DNA of 64,000 nucleotides, from positions 62,001 through 126,000 of the forward strand of contig NZ_JAHCKL010000005.1 in assembly GCF_026125785.1 (NCBI RefSeq). Direction: 5' to 3'. The stretch is from Hydrogenophaga sp. (GTDB taxonomy: Bacteria; Pseudomonadota; Gammaproteobacteria; Burkholderiales; Burkholderiaceae_C). The notes below the pieces were generated by a model. That model did no database searches. It had not been told where the DNA came from and was given only the letters and a program-made list of their open reading frames with translations. The translations under genes and the position numbers were made by a program. Within the stretch, counting starts at the first letter, position 1. Each line of letters starts with the position of its first letter. This document shows positions 1 through 10,213 of the stretch, piece after piece.

Positions 1-629
1 ACCAGCATGGCGAACTGGGCCTGACGTATCCCATCATGCGCGGCCTCGCGCCGCTGCTGGTGGCCCTGGGCAGCGGCAGCCTGATCGGTGAGTCGCCCAG
101 CGCGATGGCCTGGATCGGCGTGGTTGGCATCACCTGTGGCGTTGCCCTGGTCGGGCTGGCCCGGCCCGGGGAGGCGCTGCACCACCGCAAGGCCTTGCTG
201 TATGCGGTCGCCAATGCCGTCATCATCGCGGCCTATACCGTGGTTGACGGCCTGGGAGTGCGTACCGAGGCCAGCGCCGGAGGCCACGCCTTGCGCTATG
301 TGCTGGCGCTGTTCGTCGCCAACAGCCTGGCCTACCCTGCGCTCCTGTGGTGGCAGCGCGGGCCGGCCGGCCGGGTGCAGGCGATGGCCTATGCGCGCGG
401 CCGCTGGCCTTGGGCGCTGCTGGGCGGCGCAGCCTCCCTGGGTTCGTATGCCATTGCGCTGTGGGCCATGACCCGCGCGCCGGTGGCCAGCGTGGCGGCC
501 CTGCGCGAGACCTCGGTGCTGTTTGCCGCCATATTGGGCACGGTGCTGCTGAAAGAGAAGTTCGGCCTGCAAAGGGCCATCGGCACCGGGGTCGTCGTCG
601 CTGGCGTGATGGCGCTGCGCCTGGGCTGA
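1..629 (+). CDS. DMT (EamA) family permease, 5' end cut by window edge
   Basis: The reading frame is open from base 3, so the gene begins before the window; about 208 C-terminal residues are visible. Several hydrophobic segments and the terminal motif with LLKEKFGLQRAIG followed by a final Gly/Val/Ala-rich helix are typical of the drug/metabolite transporter superfamily, where an EamA repeat ends with a conserved Glu-Lys-x-x-x-x-Gly region. It is an inner-membrane protein, probably exporting a small metabolite, but the substrate cannot be told from sequence. The internal ATG at 36 is not the true start because the preceding codons still read as membrane-protein sequence. It is followed after 108 bases by the histidine kinase gene. 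Confidence 0.75.
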   Translation, partial: QHGELGLTYPIMRGLAPLLVALGSGSLIGESPSAMAWIGVVGITCGVALVGLARPGEALHHRKALLYAVANAVIIAAYTVVDGLGVRTEASAGGHALRYVLALFVANSLAYPALLWWQRGPAGRVQAMAYARGRWPWALLGGAASLGSYAIALWAMTRAPVASVAALRETSVLFAAILGTVLLKEKFGLQRAIGTGVVVAGVMALRLG

Positions 630-737
630 CCGCCGCATCCGTTTGCCGCCGGGCGCCGGAGACAGGTGGGGTGCCGATCATCCGGCACAATTTGTGCGTG
701 ATCCGGTGTTCTTCCCGGGCCCCCAACCACCGCACGC

Positions 738-3700
738 ATGGCCGCCGCCACTTCCCATTCCTCCGCCCCCGACCCGGGCCGTCCGCCCGCCTTCGACGCG
801 ACGACAGGCCTGCCGTTCGAGATGTTCTTCATGGCGTCGCCCTTGGCGGCCAGCATTTCGCGCGTGAGCGACGGCATGCTGCTGGCCGTCAACGACGCCT
901 GGCTGGCGCTGACAGGGCTGGGCCGCGAGGCGGCCTTGGGCCGGACCACGGTCGAACTCGGCCACTGGAAGGACCACGATGAACGCAAGCGTTTCCTGGC
1001 CCGCCTGGAAAACGGGGCCGGCGACGACCTGCAGTACCTGTGCCTGCGTGATGGCGTGGCCCACCGGGTGCGCCTGCACACCCGTGTGCTGGATGCAGGG
1101 CCGGAGCCGCTGATGCTGGTCTACCTGACCGAGGCCACGCGCGAGTTCGAGGCCGTGAACGCGCTGCGCTCGGCCAATGCGGAGCTGCAGCAGCAGGTGG
1201 CCTTGCACGCGGCCATCGAGAAGCTGGCCCAGGTGGGGCACTGGACCAACGTCGAGAACGAAGACGAGGTGGCCTGGTCGCTGGGCCTGTACGAGATCGC
1301 CGGGCTGCAACCGCAGGAGCGCATCGGCCGCAGCGAGGGGCGTGGCGGCATCCATCCCGATGATCGGCCGGCCTGGCTGGCCGCACGCGCCGCGCTCGAT
1401 GGCCGTGAGGTGAGGTTCCGCTGGCAGCGTCCCGATGGCCAGCAGCGCTGGTTTCGCACGCGCATCAGCCAGACCACGGTGGCCGGGCAGCCGCAGACCG
1501 ATTTCGGCGTGGTGCAGGACATCACGGGTGAAGTCGAGGCGCAGGCACGCCTGGCCGAGCAGCTCAAGCTGCTGCAGAACATCACCGCGCGCGTGCCCGG
1601 CATGATGTACCAGGCCCGCCTGCTGCCCGACGGGCGCAGCGTGATTTCCTACGTCAACGACGCGGCGCGCGAGATGCTGGAGGTCGAGCCGCAGGACTTG
1701 CAGCGCGATGCGCGCATCCTGTTCGACCGCGTGCACCCGGAGGACCGGTCGGCGGTGATCCAGTCGCTGGCGGTATCGGCCCGGCACCTCACTTCGTGGC
1801 GCCAGACCTACCGCGTTTGCCTGCCGCGCGGCGGCATCCACTGGTACAGCGTGGAGGCGGTTCCTCAGTGCGAGCCGGACGGCACGGTCATCTGGCATGG
1901 CTTCACCACCGAGGTGACACAGAGCCGCCTGGCAGCGCAGAAGCTGGAACGCCAGCACCGCATGCTGGAGGCTGTGCGCCTGGCGCAGGCGGTCTACATC
2001 GAAGCCGACGACAAGCGCCGCGCCTTTGAAGGACTGCTGGCCGCGTTCTTGAGCGTGACCGGCAGCACCTACGGCTTCGTCGGCGAGGTGCTGTACGACG
2101 AGCGCGAGCAGCCTTACCTGCGCACCCACGCCATCACCAACATCGCCTGGGACGCCGCATCGCGGCAGATGTACGAGGCCCAGTCCAGCGAGGGCATGGC
2201 GTTCCGCAACCTGGATACCCTTTTCGGGCATGCCCTGCGGACCGGCGAGCCAGTGATCGCCAACGACCCGGCCGCTGACCTGCGTTCGGGCGGGATGCCC
2301 GAGGGACACCCGGCGCTGTCGGCCTTCCTGGGTGTGCCGCTCGCGGTGGGGGGGCGGCTGGTGGCCATGGTGGGCCTGGCCAACCAGCCTGGCGGCTACG
2401 GCGGCGAAGACGTGGAGTTTCTTCAGCCCCTGCTGGGCGCCGTGCGGCAACTGGTTCTGGCGTGGCGCGGCCATGCGGAGCGCCGCCGCACCCGCCATGA
2501 CCTGGAAGTCACCAGCCAGCTCCTTGCCGAGAAGAGCGCGCTGCTGCAAGCCACGCTCGACAGCATCAGCCAGGGTTTGACCAAGATCGATGCGCAGGGC
2601 CGCATCCAGATCTACAACCAGCGCGTGCTGGAGCTGCTGGACCTGCCTGAGGCGGTGCTGCGTGGCCAGCCGACCAACGCGGAAATCGTGAGGTTCCAGC
2701 GTGAGCGCGGCGATTTCGGCGAAGACCTGGGGTTGGTGGAGCCCGATGCGCGGGACTACATCAGCCAGGACGGGGACACGGCAACCCCTCCCAGCTACTG
2801 GCGCAGGACGCGCGACGGCCGCACGCTGGACGTGCGGTCCCGGCGCTTGCCCGATGGTGGCCTGGTGCGCACCTTCACCGATGTCACGTCCTACATCGAA
2901 GCGCAAGAGGCATTGCGCGAGCAGCGCCAGCGCCTGGCCTGGGTGCTCGAAGCCACCCGGCCGGGCATCTGGGAGACCAACCTGGAGTCGCACACGCTGA
3001 CCGTCAACGAACGCTGGGCCAGCATGCTGGGCTACACGCTGGGCGAACTGCAGCCGATCCGGTACGAGACCTGGGAGGCCTTGGTTCACCCCGAGGACTT
3101 GCGGCGCGCCGACAAGATCCGCGACGACCATCTGGAAGGGCGTGCGCCGTACTACGAATGCGACATCCGCATGCGGCACAAGGACGGCCACTGGGTGTGG
3201 ATCAACACCCGCGGACGCGTGCACCAGCGCGACGACCAGGACCGCGCGCTCTTCATGTCCGGTACGCACATGGACATCAGCGAGCGCGTGGCGGCGCAGG
3301 AACAGGTGCGCGCGCTCAATGCCAGCCTGGAGCAGCGGGTGAGTGCACGCACCGCCGAGCTCGAACGCTCCATGCGCGACATGGAGGCTATTTCCTATTC
3401 GATCGCGCACGACCTGCGCGCCCCTCTGCGCTCGGTCAATGGCTTCGCCGCCATCGTGCTGGAGGAAGAGGCCGATCGCCTCAGCCCCGTGGGGCGGGAC
3501 ATGTTCGAGCGCATCGTGCGCTCATCGCGCCACATGGGCCAGATGCTCACCGACATGCTGGAGGTGCTGCGCGTGGTGCGGGTGGATCTGGCCCCGGTCC
3601 CGGTGGACATGCACGAGCTGGCCCACTCGGTGGCCGAGACGGTAGCGCCGCAGATGGAGCATGCCCGCATTGGCGTGGCGCGCCTGCCCCATGCGCTGGG

Positions 3701-4031
3701 CGACGCCACGCTGTTGCGCCAGGTGTTCTCCAACCTGATGGACAACGCCCTCAAGTACTCGCGCCACCAGGCCGAGCCCGAGGTGCTGGTGGGCTTCGAG
3801 CAGGCGCGCCGCGCCTACTACGTGCGCGACAACGGCATGGGTTTCGACATGGCCCACGCCGCCAAGCTGTTCGGGCTTTTTCAGCGTTTGCACCCCGGCT
3901 CGAACGTGCCGGGCATGGGCGTGGGGCTGGCCATCGTGGCGCGCATCATCGAGCGCCATGGCGGCCGCGTGTGGGCCGAGTCAGCGCCAGGTGCGGGCGC
4001 GGCGTTCTACTTCCAGCTGCCTCAGGCCTGA
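738..4031 (+). CDS. Multi-PAS/GAF hybrid-sensor-like histidine kinase (orphan)
   Basis: This 1097-residue sensor kinase has no obvious membrane segment, so it is probably cytosolic. Order of parts by eye: PAS-like modules about residues 20-135, 155-265 and 270-395; a GAF-like module about 400-575; PAS-like modules about 600-720 and 735-855; a short coiled coil; HisKA about 875-945 with phospho-acceptor His891 in the motif [12 protein letters not shown]; and a HATPase_c domain to the C-terminus with N-box [11 protein letters not shown]1 box DNGMGFD and G2 box GMGVGLAI. The H-box resembles bacteriophytochrome-type kinases. No response regulator is adjacent: the next gene is suhB on the other strand, whose 3' end overlaps this one by 10 bases. 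Signal and partner are unknown. Confidence 0.9.
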   Translation: MAAATSHSSAPDPGRPPAFDATTGLPFEMFFMASPLAASISRVSDGMLLAVNDAWLALTGLGREAALGRTTVELGHWKDHDERKRFLARLENGAGDDLQYLCLRDGVAHRVRLHTRVLDAGPEPLMLVYLTEATREFEAVNALRSANAELQQQVALHAAIEKLAQVGHWTNVENEDEVAWSLGLYEIAGLQPQERIGRSEGRGGIHPDDRPAWLAARAALDGREVRFRWQRPDGQQRWFRTRISQTTVAGQPQTDFGVVQDITGEVEAQARLAEQLKLLQNITARVPGMMYQARLLPDGRSVISYVNDAAREMLEVEPQDLQRDARILFDRVHPEDRSAVIQSLAVSARHLTSWRQTYRVCLPRGGIHWYSVEAVPQCEPDGTVIWHGFTTEVTQSRLAAQKLERQHRMLEAVRLAQAVYIEADDKRRAFEGLLAAFLSVTGSTYGFVGEVLYDEREQPYLRTHAITNIAWDAASRQMYEAQSSEGMAFRNLDTLFGHALRTGEPVIANDPAADLRSGGMPEGHPALSAFLGVPLAVGGRLVAMVGLANQPGGYGGEDVEFLQPLLGAVRQLVLAWRGHAERRRTRHDLEVTSQLLAEKSALLQATLDSISQGLTKIDAQGRIQIYNQRVLELLDLPEAVLRGQPTNAEIVRFQRERGDFGEDLGLVEPDARDYISQDGDTATPPSYWRRTRDGRTLDVRSRRLPDGGLVRTFTDVTSYIEAQEALREQRQRLAWVLEATRPGIWETNLESHTLTVNERWASMLGYTLGELQPIRYETWEALVHPEDLRRADKIRDDHLEGRAPYYECDIRMRHKDGHWVWINTRGRVHQRDDQDRALFMSGTHMDISERVAAQEQVRALNASLEQRVSARTAELERSMRDMEAISYSIAHDLRAPLRSVNGFAAIVLEEEADRLSPVGRDMFERIVRSSRHMGQMLTDMLEVLRVVRVDLAPVPVDMHELAHSVAETVAPQMEHARIGVARLPHALGDATLLRQVFSNLMDNALKYSRHQAEPEVLVGFEQARRAYYVRDNGMGFDMAHAAKLFGLFQRLHPGSNVPGMGVGLAIVARIIERHGGRVWAESAPGAGAAFYFQLPQA

Positions 4032-4924
4032 CCCTCATCGGCGTCGTCGCCGGGCTCCGCCTCTGGTGCCGGCTTGCGGCGCGCCTGGCGCACCGCGGCC
4101 TTGTCGCCCGCGCTGGCGAACTTGCTGTACTTGCCGGTCAGCCCCACCAACTGCCCGTAGATCTTGGGGTTGGCGGCCAGGCATTCCTTCTGCTCCAGGA
4201 AATCCGACTCGCCCGTGAAGTTGCCGATGAGGCCGCCGGCCTCGGTGACCAGCAATGCCCCGGCGGCCACATCCCAGGGGGAGAGGCCCATTTCGAAGAA
4301 GCCGTCCGTGAAGCCCGCGGCCACGTAGGCCAGATCCAGCGCGGCCGAGCCGGGGCGGCGCACGCCCGCCACGCGCGGCATCACGTCGCCGAACATCTGC
4401 AGGTAGGTCTGAAACGAGTCGCCTGGGCGGAACGGAAAACCGGTGGAGAGCAGGCAGTCGCGCAGCACGGTGCGCTTGGCCACGCGGATGCGCCGGTCAT
4501 TGAGAAAAGCGCCGCGCCCCCGCGTGGCGCAGAAAAGGTCGTTGCGGGTGGGGTCGTAGATCACGGCCTGTTCCAGCCGGTTGCCCACCATGAGCGCGAT
4601 GCTCACGCAGTAGACCGGAAAGCCGTGGATGAAATTGGTGGTGCCGTCCAGCGGATCGATGATCCAGACATGGTCCGCGCCGCCGTGCTTGCCAGGGCGG
4701 CGGCCCGACTCCTCGGCCCAGATGGCGTGGTCGGGGTAGGCGGTGAGCAGGGTCTCGATGATGGCCGCTTCGGCGGCCTGGTCGACCTCGGTCACGAAGT
4801 CGTTGGTCTGCTTGACCGAGACGCGGACCGCCTCCACATCCAGCGCCGCGCGGTTGATCAGGTTGCCGGCGGTACGGGCGGCCTTGATGGCCACGTTGAG
4901 CATGGGGTGGAGTGTGGACGACAT
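4022..4924 (-). CDS. suhB: Inositol-1-monophosphatase family protein SuhB
   Basis: A 300-residue protein of the Mg-dependent inositol phosphatase family. Metal-binding motifs are visible: EESG (residues about 70), DPLDGTTNF (about 87) and the C-terminal [11 protein letters not shown]. SuhB hydrolyses inositol phosphates in vitro; in Escherichia coli it also joins rRNA antitermination complexes. I place the start at the ATG at 4924, since the following residues [12 protein letters not shown] align with the known N-terminus; a longer open frame upstream is low-complexity. The C-terminal tail is rich in Ala, Pro and acidic residues and is longer than in enterobacteria. It is divergent from trmJ (119-base gap) and convergent with the histidine kinase. 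Confidence 0.93.
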   Translation of the reverse strand: MSSTLHPMLNVAIKAARTAGNLINRAALDVEAVRVSVKQTNDFVTEVDQAAEAAIIETLLTAYPDHAIWAEESGRRPGKHGGADHVWIIDPLDGTTNFIHGFPVYCVSIALMVGNRLEQAVIYDPTRNDLFCATRGRGAFLNDRRIRVAKRTVLRDCLLSTGFPFRPGDSFQTYLQMFGDVMPRVAGVRRPGSAALDLAYVAAGFTDGFFEMGLSPWDVAAGALLVTEAGGLIGNFTGESDFLEQKECLAANPKIYGQLVGLTGKYSKFASAGDKAAVRQARRKPAPEAEPGDDADEGQA

Positions 4925-5043
4925 GAATTGTGTTCCTCGGTGCCCTGGAAGAGGGCGCGGCAGGGGATGAGCGGGGCGTGCGCGTGCTGGCGATGCGAGC
5001 GGCGACAATAGGCGGGATTTTACCTTTGCCGGCCCGGCCCTTC

Positions 5044-5784
5044 ATGCGCACCCGATTTGTCCTCATCCAGACCAGCCACGCCGGCAATGTCGGTGGGGCC
5101 GCACGCGCCATGAAGGTCATGGGGTTTGACGACCTGGTGCTGGTGCAGCCGCGCTGGGCGAATGTGCTGCGCCGCGAGGAAACCATCCAGCGCGCCAGTG
5201 GCGCCAACGACGTGCTGGCCAGGGCGCGCATCGTCGATACCCTGGACGAGGCTCTGGAGGGCATCAGCCACTTGTGCGCCACGGCCATGACGCCGCGCGA
5301 CTTCGGTCCGCCGACCCGGGCGCCGCGTGAGCATTTCCAGGGGCTGTTCGCCCCGCAGGCCGATCTCCCCACCGGCGTGGCTTTTCTGTTCGGCAGCGAG
5401 CGCTTCGGCATGCGCAACGAAGACGTCTACCGCTGCCATGTGGCGCTGAGCATCCCGACCGCGCCGGGCTTCGGCTCTCTCAACCTGGCGGCCGCCGTGC
5501 AACTCATCGCCTACGAATGGCGCCAGGCGCTGGGGGGATTCGGCGCGCCGGTGGCGGCAGCGCCCGTTCACATTCCCGCCGACGCGCGAGCCGTGTCCGG
5601 CATGCTCGAGCACCTGGAGCGGGCCCTGGTGGCCGTGGATTTCCTCGATCCCCAGGCACCCAAGAAACTCATGCCCCGGCTGCAGCAGATGTTCAACCGC
5701 GCCGCACCCAGCGAGGAAGAAATCCACATTCTCCGAGGTGTCGCCAAGGCCATGCTGCAAACCGCCGCGCGCGCCAAAGGCTAG
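5044..5784 (+). CDS. trmJ: tRNA (cytidine/uridine-2'-O-)-methyltransferase TrmJ
   Basis: A 246-residue SPOUT-fold methyltransferase expected to 2'-O-methylate position 32 in the anticodon loop of some tRNAs. Family motifs are clear: an N-terminal [19 protein letters not shown], the mid-protein FGSERFGM, and the C-terminal knot region [20 protein letters not shown] that binds S-adenosylmethionine. The ATG at 5044 fits the usual N-terminus; the frame continues upstream but without similarity. cysE follows 10 bases after the stop, so the two are probably co-transcribed. The divergent neighbour is suhB, an arrangement also seen in enterobacteria. Confidence 0.94.
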   Translation: MRTRFVLIQTSHAGNVGGAARAMKVMGFDDLVLVQPRWANVLRREETIQRASGANDVLARARIVDTLDEALEGISHLCATAMTPRDFGPPTRAPREHFQGLFAPQADLPTGVAFLFGSERFGMRNEDVYRCHVALSIPTAPGFGSLNLAAAVQLIAYEWRQALGGFGAPVAAAPVHIPADARAVSGMLEHLERALVAVDFLDPQAPKKLMPRLQQMFNRAAPSEEEIHILRGVAKAMLQTAARAKG

Positions 5785-5794
5785 ACTGCGGCCC

Positions 5795-6565
5795 ATGTTC
5801 GACCGTATCCGCTCCGACATCCAGTGCATCCTTGAGCGCGACCCCGCCGCGCGCAGCACCTGGGAAGTCGTCACCTGCTACCCCGGGCTGCACGCCGTCT
5901 GGTTGCATCGGCCCGCGCACTGGTGCTGGAACCACGGCCTGAAATGGGCAGGGCGCTTCATCTCGCACATCTCCCGGTGGTTCACCGGCATCGAGATCCA
6001 CCCTGGCGCCAAGCTGGGTGAACGCGTGTTCTTCGATCACGCCATGGGCGTCGTGGTGGGCGAGACCGCCGAAATCGGCGATGGCTGCACCATCTACCAG
6101 GGCGTGACCCTGGGAGGAACATCGCTCTACAAGGGCACCAAGCGGCATCCCACGCTGGGCAAGAACGTCGTCGTCAGCGCGGGCGCCAAGGTGCTGGGAG
6201 GCTTCGTGGTCGGCGATGGCGCCAAGATCGGCAGCAATGCCGTGGTCATCAAGCCGGTGCCCGCAGGCGCCACGGCGGTGGGCATTCCCGCCCGCATCAT
6301 CCCGAGCAAGTCCGGGGAAAGCGCCGACGTGACCGAGGCAGCGCCCAAGTTCCAGGCCTACGGCATCACCCAGGAAGACGACCCGCTGTCCCAGGCCATG
6401 CGCGGCCTGATCGACACCACCGCCAGCCAGGAACATCAGATCGCGCTGTTGTGGCAGGCGATCGAAAAACTCGCCGAGACCCGCGAACGCGACTGCGTCC
6501 CCGAAGACGCTGCGCGCAAGGAATGCTTCGAAGCCGAGAAGCTCAACCAACTCGTGGGGAAGTGA
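5795..6565 (+). CDS. cysE: Serine O-acetyltransferase CysE
   Basis: A 256-residue acetyl-CoA:L-serine acetyltransferase giving O-acetylserine, the first committed step of cysteine synthesis. The short N-terminal helical region (to about residue 60) is followed by a left-handed beta-helix of hexapeptide repeats, with the catalytic-region motifs [21 protein letters not shown] and [14 protein letters not shown], and the C-terminal [17 protein letters not shown] longer than usual tail (about 60 residues, charged) follows the repeats. The start at 5795 lies 10 bases after trmJ. A large inverted repeat begins just after the stop. Confidence 0.95.
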   Translation: MFDRIRSDIQCILERDPAARSTWEVVTCYPGLHAVWLHRPAHWCWNHGLKWAGRFISHISRWFTGIEIHPGAKLGERVFFDHAMGVVVGETAEIGDGCTIYQGVTLGGTSLYKGTKRHPTLGKNVVVSAGAKVLGGFVVGDGAKIGSNAVVIKPVPAGATAVGIPARIIPSKSGESADVTEAAPKFQAYGITQEDDPLSQAMRGLIDTTASQEHQIALLWQAIEKLAETRERDCVPEDAARKECFEAEKLNQLVGK

Positions 6566-6570
6566 TTTCT

Positions 6571-6783
6571 CCCCCCCGCGCCGCGCCTGCGGCGCGTCAC
6601 CCCCCCCAGGGGGGCGGCATCTGCGGCCCGGCAAAGCCGGTTCCGCGATGCCCTGGGTTGGGAAGCGCCACCTCTCCGGCGCGATGGGTCTTTCATCCGG
6701 GGATGCCGTGGAACCGGCTTTGCCGGGCCACAGGCATCGCCCCCCTGGGGGGGTGACGCGCCGCAGGCGCGGCGCGGGGGGGG
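6571..6783. repeat. Large imperfect inverted repeat between convergent cysE and slyD
   Basis: Arms of about 73 bases (6571-6644 and 6709-6783) are reverse complements of each other with few differences, around a loop of about 65 bases. Each arm contains a smaller GC palindrome (CGCCGCGCCTGCGGCGCG), a C7/G6 block, and CCCGGCAAAGCCGG. It fills almost the whole gap between two convergent genes and could fold into a very strong hairpin on either strand, so it may end transcription from both sides. Related elements occur elsewhere in the window. Confidence 0.85.
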
Positions 6784-6788
6784 ACGGA

Positions 6789-7265
6789 TCAGTGATGATG
6801 CCCGTGTGCGCCGTGGGCGTGGCCGTGGGCGATCTCTTCGGCTGAGGCGGCTTTCACATCGACCACCTTGAGGGCGAAGGTGAGGTCCTCGCCGGCCAGG
6901 GGGTGGTTGCCGTCGAGGTGGACGGTGTCGCCCTTGATCTTGGTGACGGTGAAGAGGTGGCGCTGTCCCTTGTCGTCGCTGCCTTCGAGCTGTCCGCCCA
7001 CCTTCACGCCGGGGGGGAATTCCTTCTTGGGGATGGTGGTCACCAGGCTTTCGTCGCGCTCGCCGAACGCCAGCGAGGGTTGCAGGGTGATGGTGGTTTC
7101 GAAGCCGGGCTCCTGGCCTTCCAGGGCCATCTCGATGCCGGGCAGCGTGTTGCCATACCCGCCGTGCAGGTAGGCGCGTGGGGTCTTGCCGTCTTCCAGC
7201 ACCTTGCCCTTGGCGTCGGTGGCGCGGAAGGTGAGGGTGACGACGGTGTCCTTGGTGATCTTCAT
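6789..7265 (-). CDS. slyD: FKBP-type peptidyl-prolyl isomerase, SlyD-like
   Basis: A 158-residue cytoplasmic prolyl isomerase and chaperone. The FKBP core (motifs LHGGYGNTLPGIE and SLAFGERDESLV) is interrupted by the insert-in-flap region typical of SlyD (about residues 70-125, ending in GNHPLAGEDLTF). The C-terminus is a short His-rich tail, HGHAHGAHGHHH, which in SlyD binds nickel and other metals; the Escherichia coli tail is much longer and Cys-containing. The stop is 5 bases from the end of the inverted repeat. mogA lies 15 bases upstream on the same strand. Confidence 0.92.
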   Translation of the reverse strand: MKITKDTVVTLTFRATDAKGKVLEDGKTPRAYLHGGYGNTLPGIEMALEGQEPGFETTITLQPSLAFGERDESLVTTIPKKEFPPGVKVGGQLEGSDDKGQRHLFTVTKIKGDTVHLDGNHPLAGEDLTFALKVVDVKAASAEEIAHGHAHGAHGHHH

Positions 7266-7280
7266 GGAGCGGTCTTTCGT

Positions 7281-7888
<608 letters not shown>

Positions 7889-7892
<4 letters not shown>

Positions 7893-8560
7893 GCGGGTTC
7901 TTCCGTGTCGGCGCCGGTCCCGGTGTCGTCGCTATCGCTGTCGCTGCCGCGCCCCAGCGTCGCCTTGACGATCTGGAAGATGTCCCGGTAGGCCTTGCCG
8001 TGGCGAAGGGGCGCGCCCGCGTGGGCTTGCGCCTGATGGGCGGCCTGGGCATCCTTGCGGGCCTGGCGGATCAGTGCGCGCAGATGCTGCACGTCGGCAT
8101 CGGCGTCGAGCTGCAGCCATTGCGTCAGCGCGTCGTCTTCGGTGATCAGGCGGTCGCGCCATTGTTCGGCCTGGTGCAGGCTCAGCGTCTCGCGGGCGGA
8201 GCCCGTGTGCTGTTCCTCTATCACGGTCTCCACGGCGCTCACCGTTTCCGCATCGAGTGCGCGCATGAGCTTGCCGATGAACTGCATCTGCCGGCGCCGG
8301 CCCTCAAAGTTGGTGATGCGCCGCGCCTCGGCCAGCGCGTCCTGCAGCTTCTCCGGCAGGTCCAGTCGGCTCATCAGGTCGGCGCGCAGCGTCAGCAACT
8401 GCTCGCCCAGGGCCTGCAGGCGGTCGCTTTCTTTCTTCAGGTCGGTCTTGCTCATGTCCACGGAGCCTTTGAGCTCGCGCCGGAGCTCCAGGTCCAGTTC
8501 GCTGCCATGGGCGACGAATTGGCCGCGGACGAAATAACCTTTGGTGGGTTTGCGGGACAT
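7889..8560 (-). CDS. yjgA: YjgA/DarP family ribosome-associated protein (DUF615)
   Basis: A 223-residue, highly charged, helical protein of the DUF615 family, known in Escherichia coli as a factor that associates with late 50S ribosomal precursors. The N-terminus MSRKPTKGYFVRG and the core SKTDLKKESDRLQALGEQLL and GRRRQMQFIGKLMR match the family. The start at 8560 is chosen because the family begins just before such a segment; upstream codons are low-complexity. The C-terminal tail is acidic and Ser/Asp-rich. It is divergent from pmbA (70-base gap), and its stop overlaps the mogA start. Confidence 0.88.
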
Positions 8561-8630
8561 GCGGTGGCGGTGTGGGCATCGGCGCGCTCGACGGCGGCCA
8601 GGGAGGGCGGCAAGTATCATAGCTGCCGCC

Positions 8631-10055
8631 ATGAACCAAGCCCCCCAGAACCGTGCCGCGGCCACCGATGACGCCCGCCAGCCACTCCCCGGATTCCAGT
8701 ACGCCCGCGCCCAGTTCGAGGAACTGGTCGATCTGGCGCTCTCGCACGCGAAACATCTTGGCGCCGCCGACGCCGCCGCCGAGGTGTCCGAAGGCGCCGG
8801 CCTGAGCGTGTCGGTGCGCAAGGGCGAACTGGAGAATGTGGAGCGCAACCGCGACAAGTCGCTCGGCGTCACGGTCTACCTGGGCAAGCAGCGAGGCAAT
8901 GCGTCCACCTCCGATTTCTCGCCATCCGCCATCCGCCAGACGGTGCAGGCGGCCTATGACATTGCGCGCTTCACCGCCGAAGACCCGGTGGCGGGGTTGC
9001 CGGATGAGGCCGACGTGGCCGACCACCATCTCGACCTGGACCTGTTCCATCCCTGGGCGCTCACGTCCGAGGAAGCCGCGCGCATCGCGCTGGCCTGCGA
9101 GGCTGCGGCCTTCGCCACCAGCCGGCGCATCAGCAACAGCGAAGGCGCGGGCGTGTCCGCGCAGCAGTCGCATTTCTTTGCCGCCCACCTGCGGGGCGGC
9201 GAGCGTGGTCGCCCTGGCATCTTCAGCGGTGGCTACGCCAGCTCGCGCCACAGCCTGTCCGTGGCGCCCATCGCCGGCAAGGGCGCCAACATGCAGCGCG
9301 ACTACTGGTACAGCTCCACCCGCGCGCCGCAGGACCTGGCTTCGCCAGAGGCCGTGGGCCGCTACGCCGCCGAACGCACGCTGGCGCGCCTGAACGGCCG
9401 CAAGATCGCCACCACCGAATGCCCGGTGCTGTTCGAGTCGCCGCTGGCTGCCGGCCTGCTGGGCAGCTACGTGCAGGCCACCAGCGGTGGCGCGCTCTAC
9501 CGCAACACCACCTTTCTGCCCGACAGCCTGGGCAAGCGCGTGCTGGCCCGCCACATCGACATCCTGGAAGACCCGCACGTGCGCAACGGCAAGGGCAGCT
9601 CGCCGTTCGACGACGAAGGCGTGCGCACCGCCCGGCGCAAGGTGGTGAGCGCCGGGCGCGTGCAAGGCTATTTCCTCTCGACCTATTCCGCCCGCAAGCT
9701 GGGCATGCGCACCACCGGTAATGCCGGCGGCTCGCACAACCTCACATTGACCAGCCGCCTGACCCAGCCCGGTGACGATTTGCGCGAGATGTTCCGCAAG
9801 CTCGGGCGCGGTCTGTTTGTCACCGAGCTCATGGGCCAGGGCGTCAACTACGTGACGGGCGATTACTCGCGCGGTGCTTCGGGTTACTGGGTGGAGAACG
9901 GCGAGATCGCCTACCCGGTGCACGAAATCACCATCGCCGGCAACCTCAAGGACATGTTCCAGGGCATCGAAGCGGTGGGCGCCGACGCCTACAACTACGG
10001 CGCCAAGACCACGGGTTCGATCCTGGTCAACCGCATGAAGGTCGCTGGTAGCTGA
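8631..10055 (+). CDS. pmbA: Metalloprotease PmbA/TldE
   Basis: A 474-residue member of the TldD/PmbA family. TldD and TldE form a heterodimeric Zn protease that matures small modified peptides and degrades unfolded peptides; PmbA itself is the partner subunit lacking the zinc site. Family features: SVRKGELENVERN near the N-terminus, STYSARKLGMRTTGNAGGSHNL, a C-terminal GDYSRGASGYWVENGEI and a terminal AGNLKDMF region. The HExxxH zinc motif of TldD is absent, supporting PmbA. A dispersed GC-rich repeat starts right after the stop. Confidence 0.93.
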   Translation: MNQAPQNRAAATDDARQPLPGFQYARAQFEELVDLALSHAKHLGAADAAAEVSEGAGLSVSVRKGELENVERNRDKSLGVTVYLGKQRGNASTSDFSPSAIRQTVQAAYDIARFTAEDPVAGLPDEADVADHHLDLDLFHPWALTSEEAARIALACEAAAFATSRRISNSEGAGVSAQQSHFFAAHLRGGERGRPGIFSGGYASSRHSLSVAPIAGKGANMQRDYWYSSTRAPQDLASPEAVGRYAAERTLARLNGRKIATTECPVLFESPLAAGLLGSYVQATSGGALYRNTTFLPDSLGKRVLARHIDILEDPHVRNGKGSSPFDDEGVRTARRKVVSAGRVQGYFLSTYSARKLGMRTTGNAGGSHNLTLTSRLTQPGDDLREMFRKLGRGLFVTELMGQGVNYVTGDYSRGASGYWVENGEIAYPVHEITIAGNLKDMFQGIEAVGADAYNYGAKTTGSILVNRMKVAGS

Positions 10056-10056
10056 T

Positions 10057-10148
10057 GTGGCCCCCACGCTCCGCCGCTACGCGGGTCGCTGCCCCCCAAG
10101 GGGGCTGACCCCGCCTTGGGGCGGCTCGGCGGCGGGGTCGGTGGCCCT
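10057..10148. repeat. Dispersed GC-rich intergenic repeat, copy 1
   Basis: About 90 bases running from GTGGCCCCCACGCTCCGCCG to GGCGGCGGGGTCGGTGGCCC. The same element is found almost base for base at 53378-53469. It contains nested palindromes (CCCCCCAAGGGGG; CCGCC...GGCGG). It sits between pmbA and the DMT permease, which are on the same strand. No reading frame of its own is credible. Confidence 0.85.
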
Positions 10149-10213
10149 CACGCTGTGTCGCTGCCTCCCGAGGGTGGTGGCGCTTGTGCTGTGTGGCTGG
10201 CCAGGAGCGGGGC

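Noticed and set aside
678-3410. A 910-codon open frame on the minus strand opposite the histidine kinase
   Set aside because: It is a mirror of a GC-rich gene: composition is His/Gln/Ala/Arg-rich with no recognisable domain, and the plus-strand frame encodes a clear kinase.
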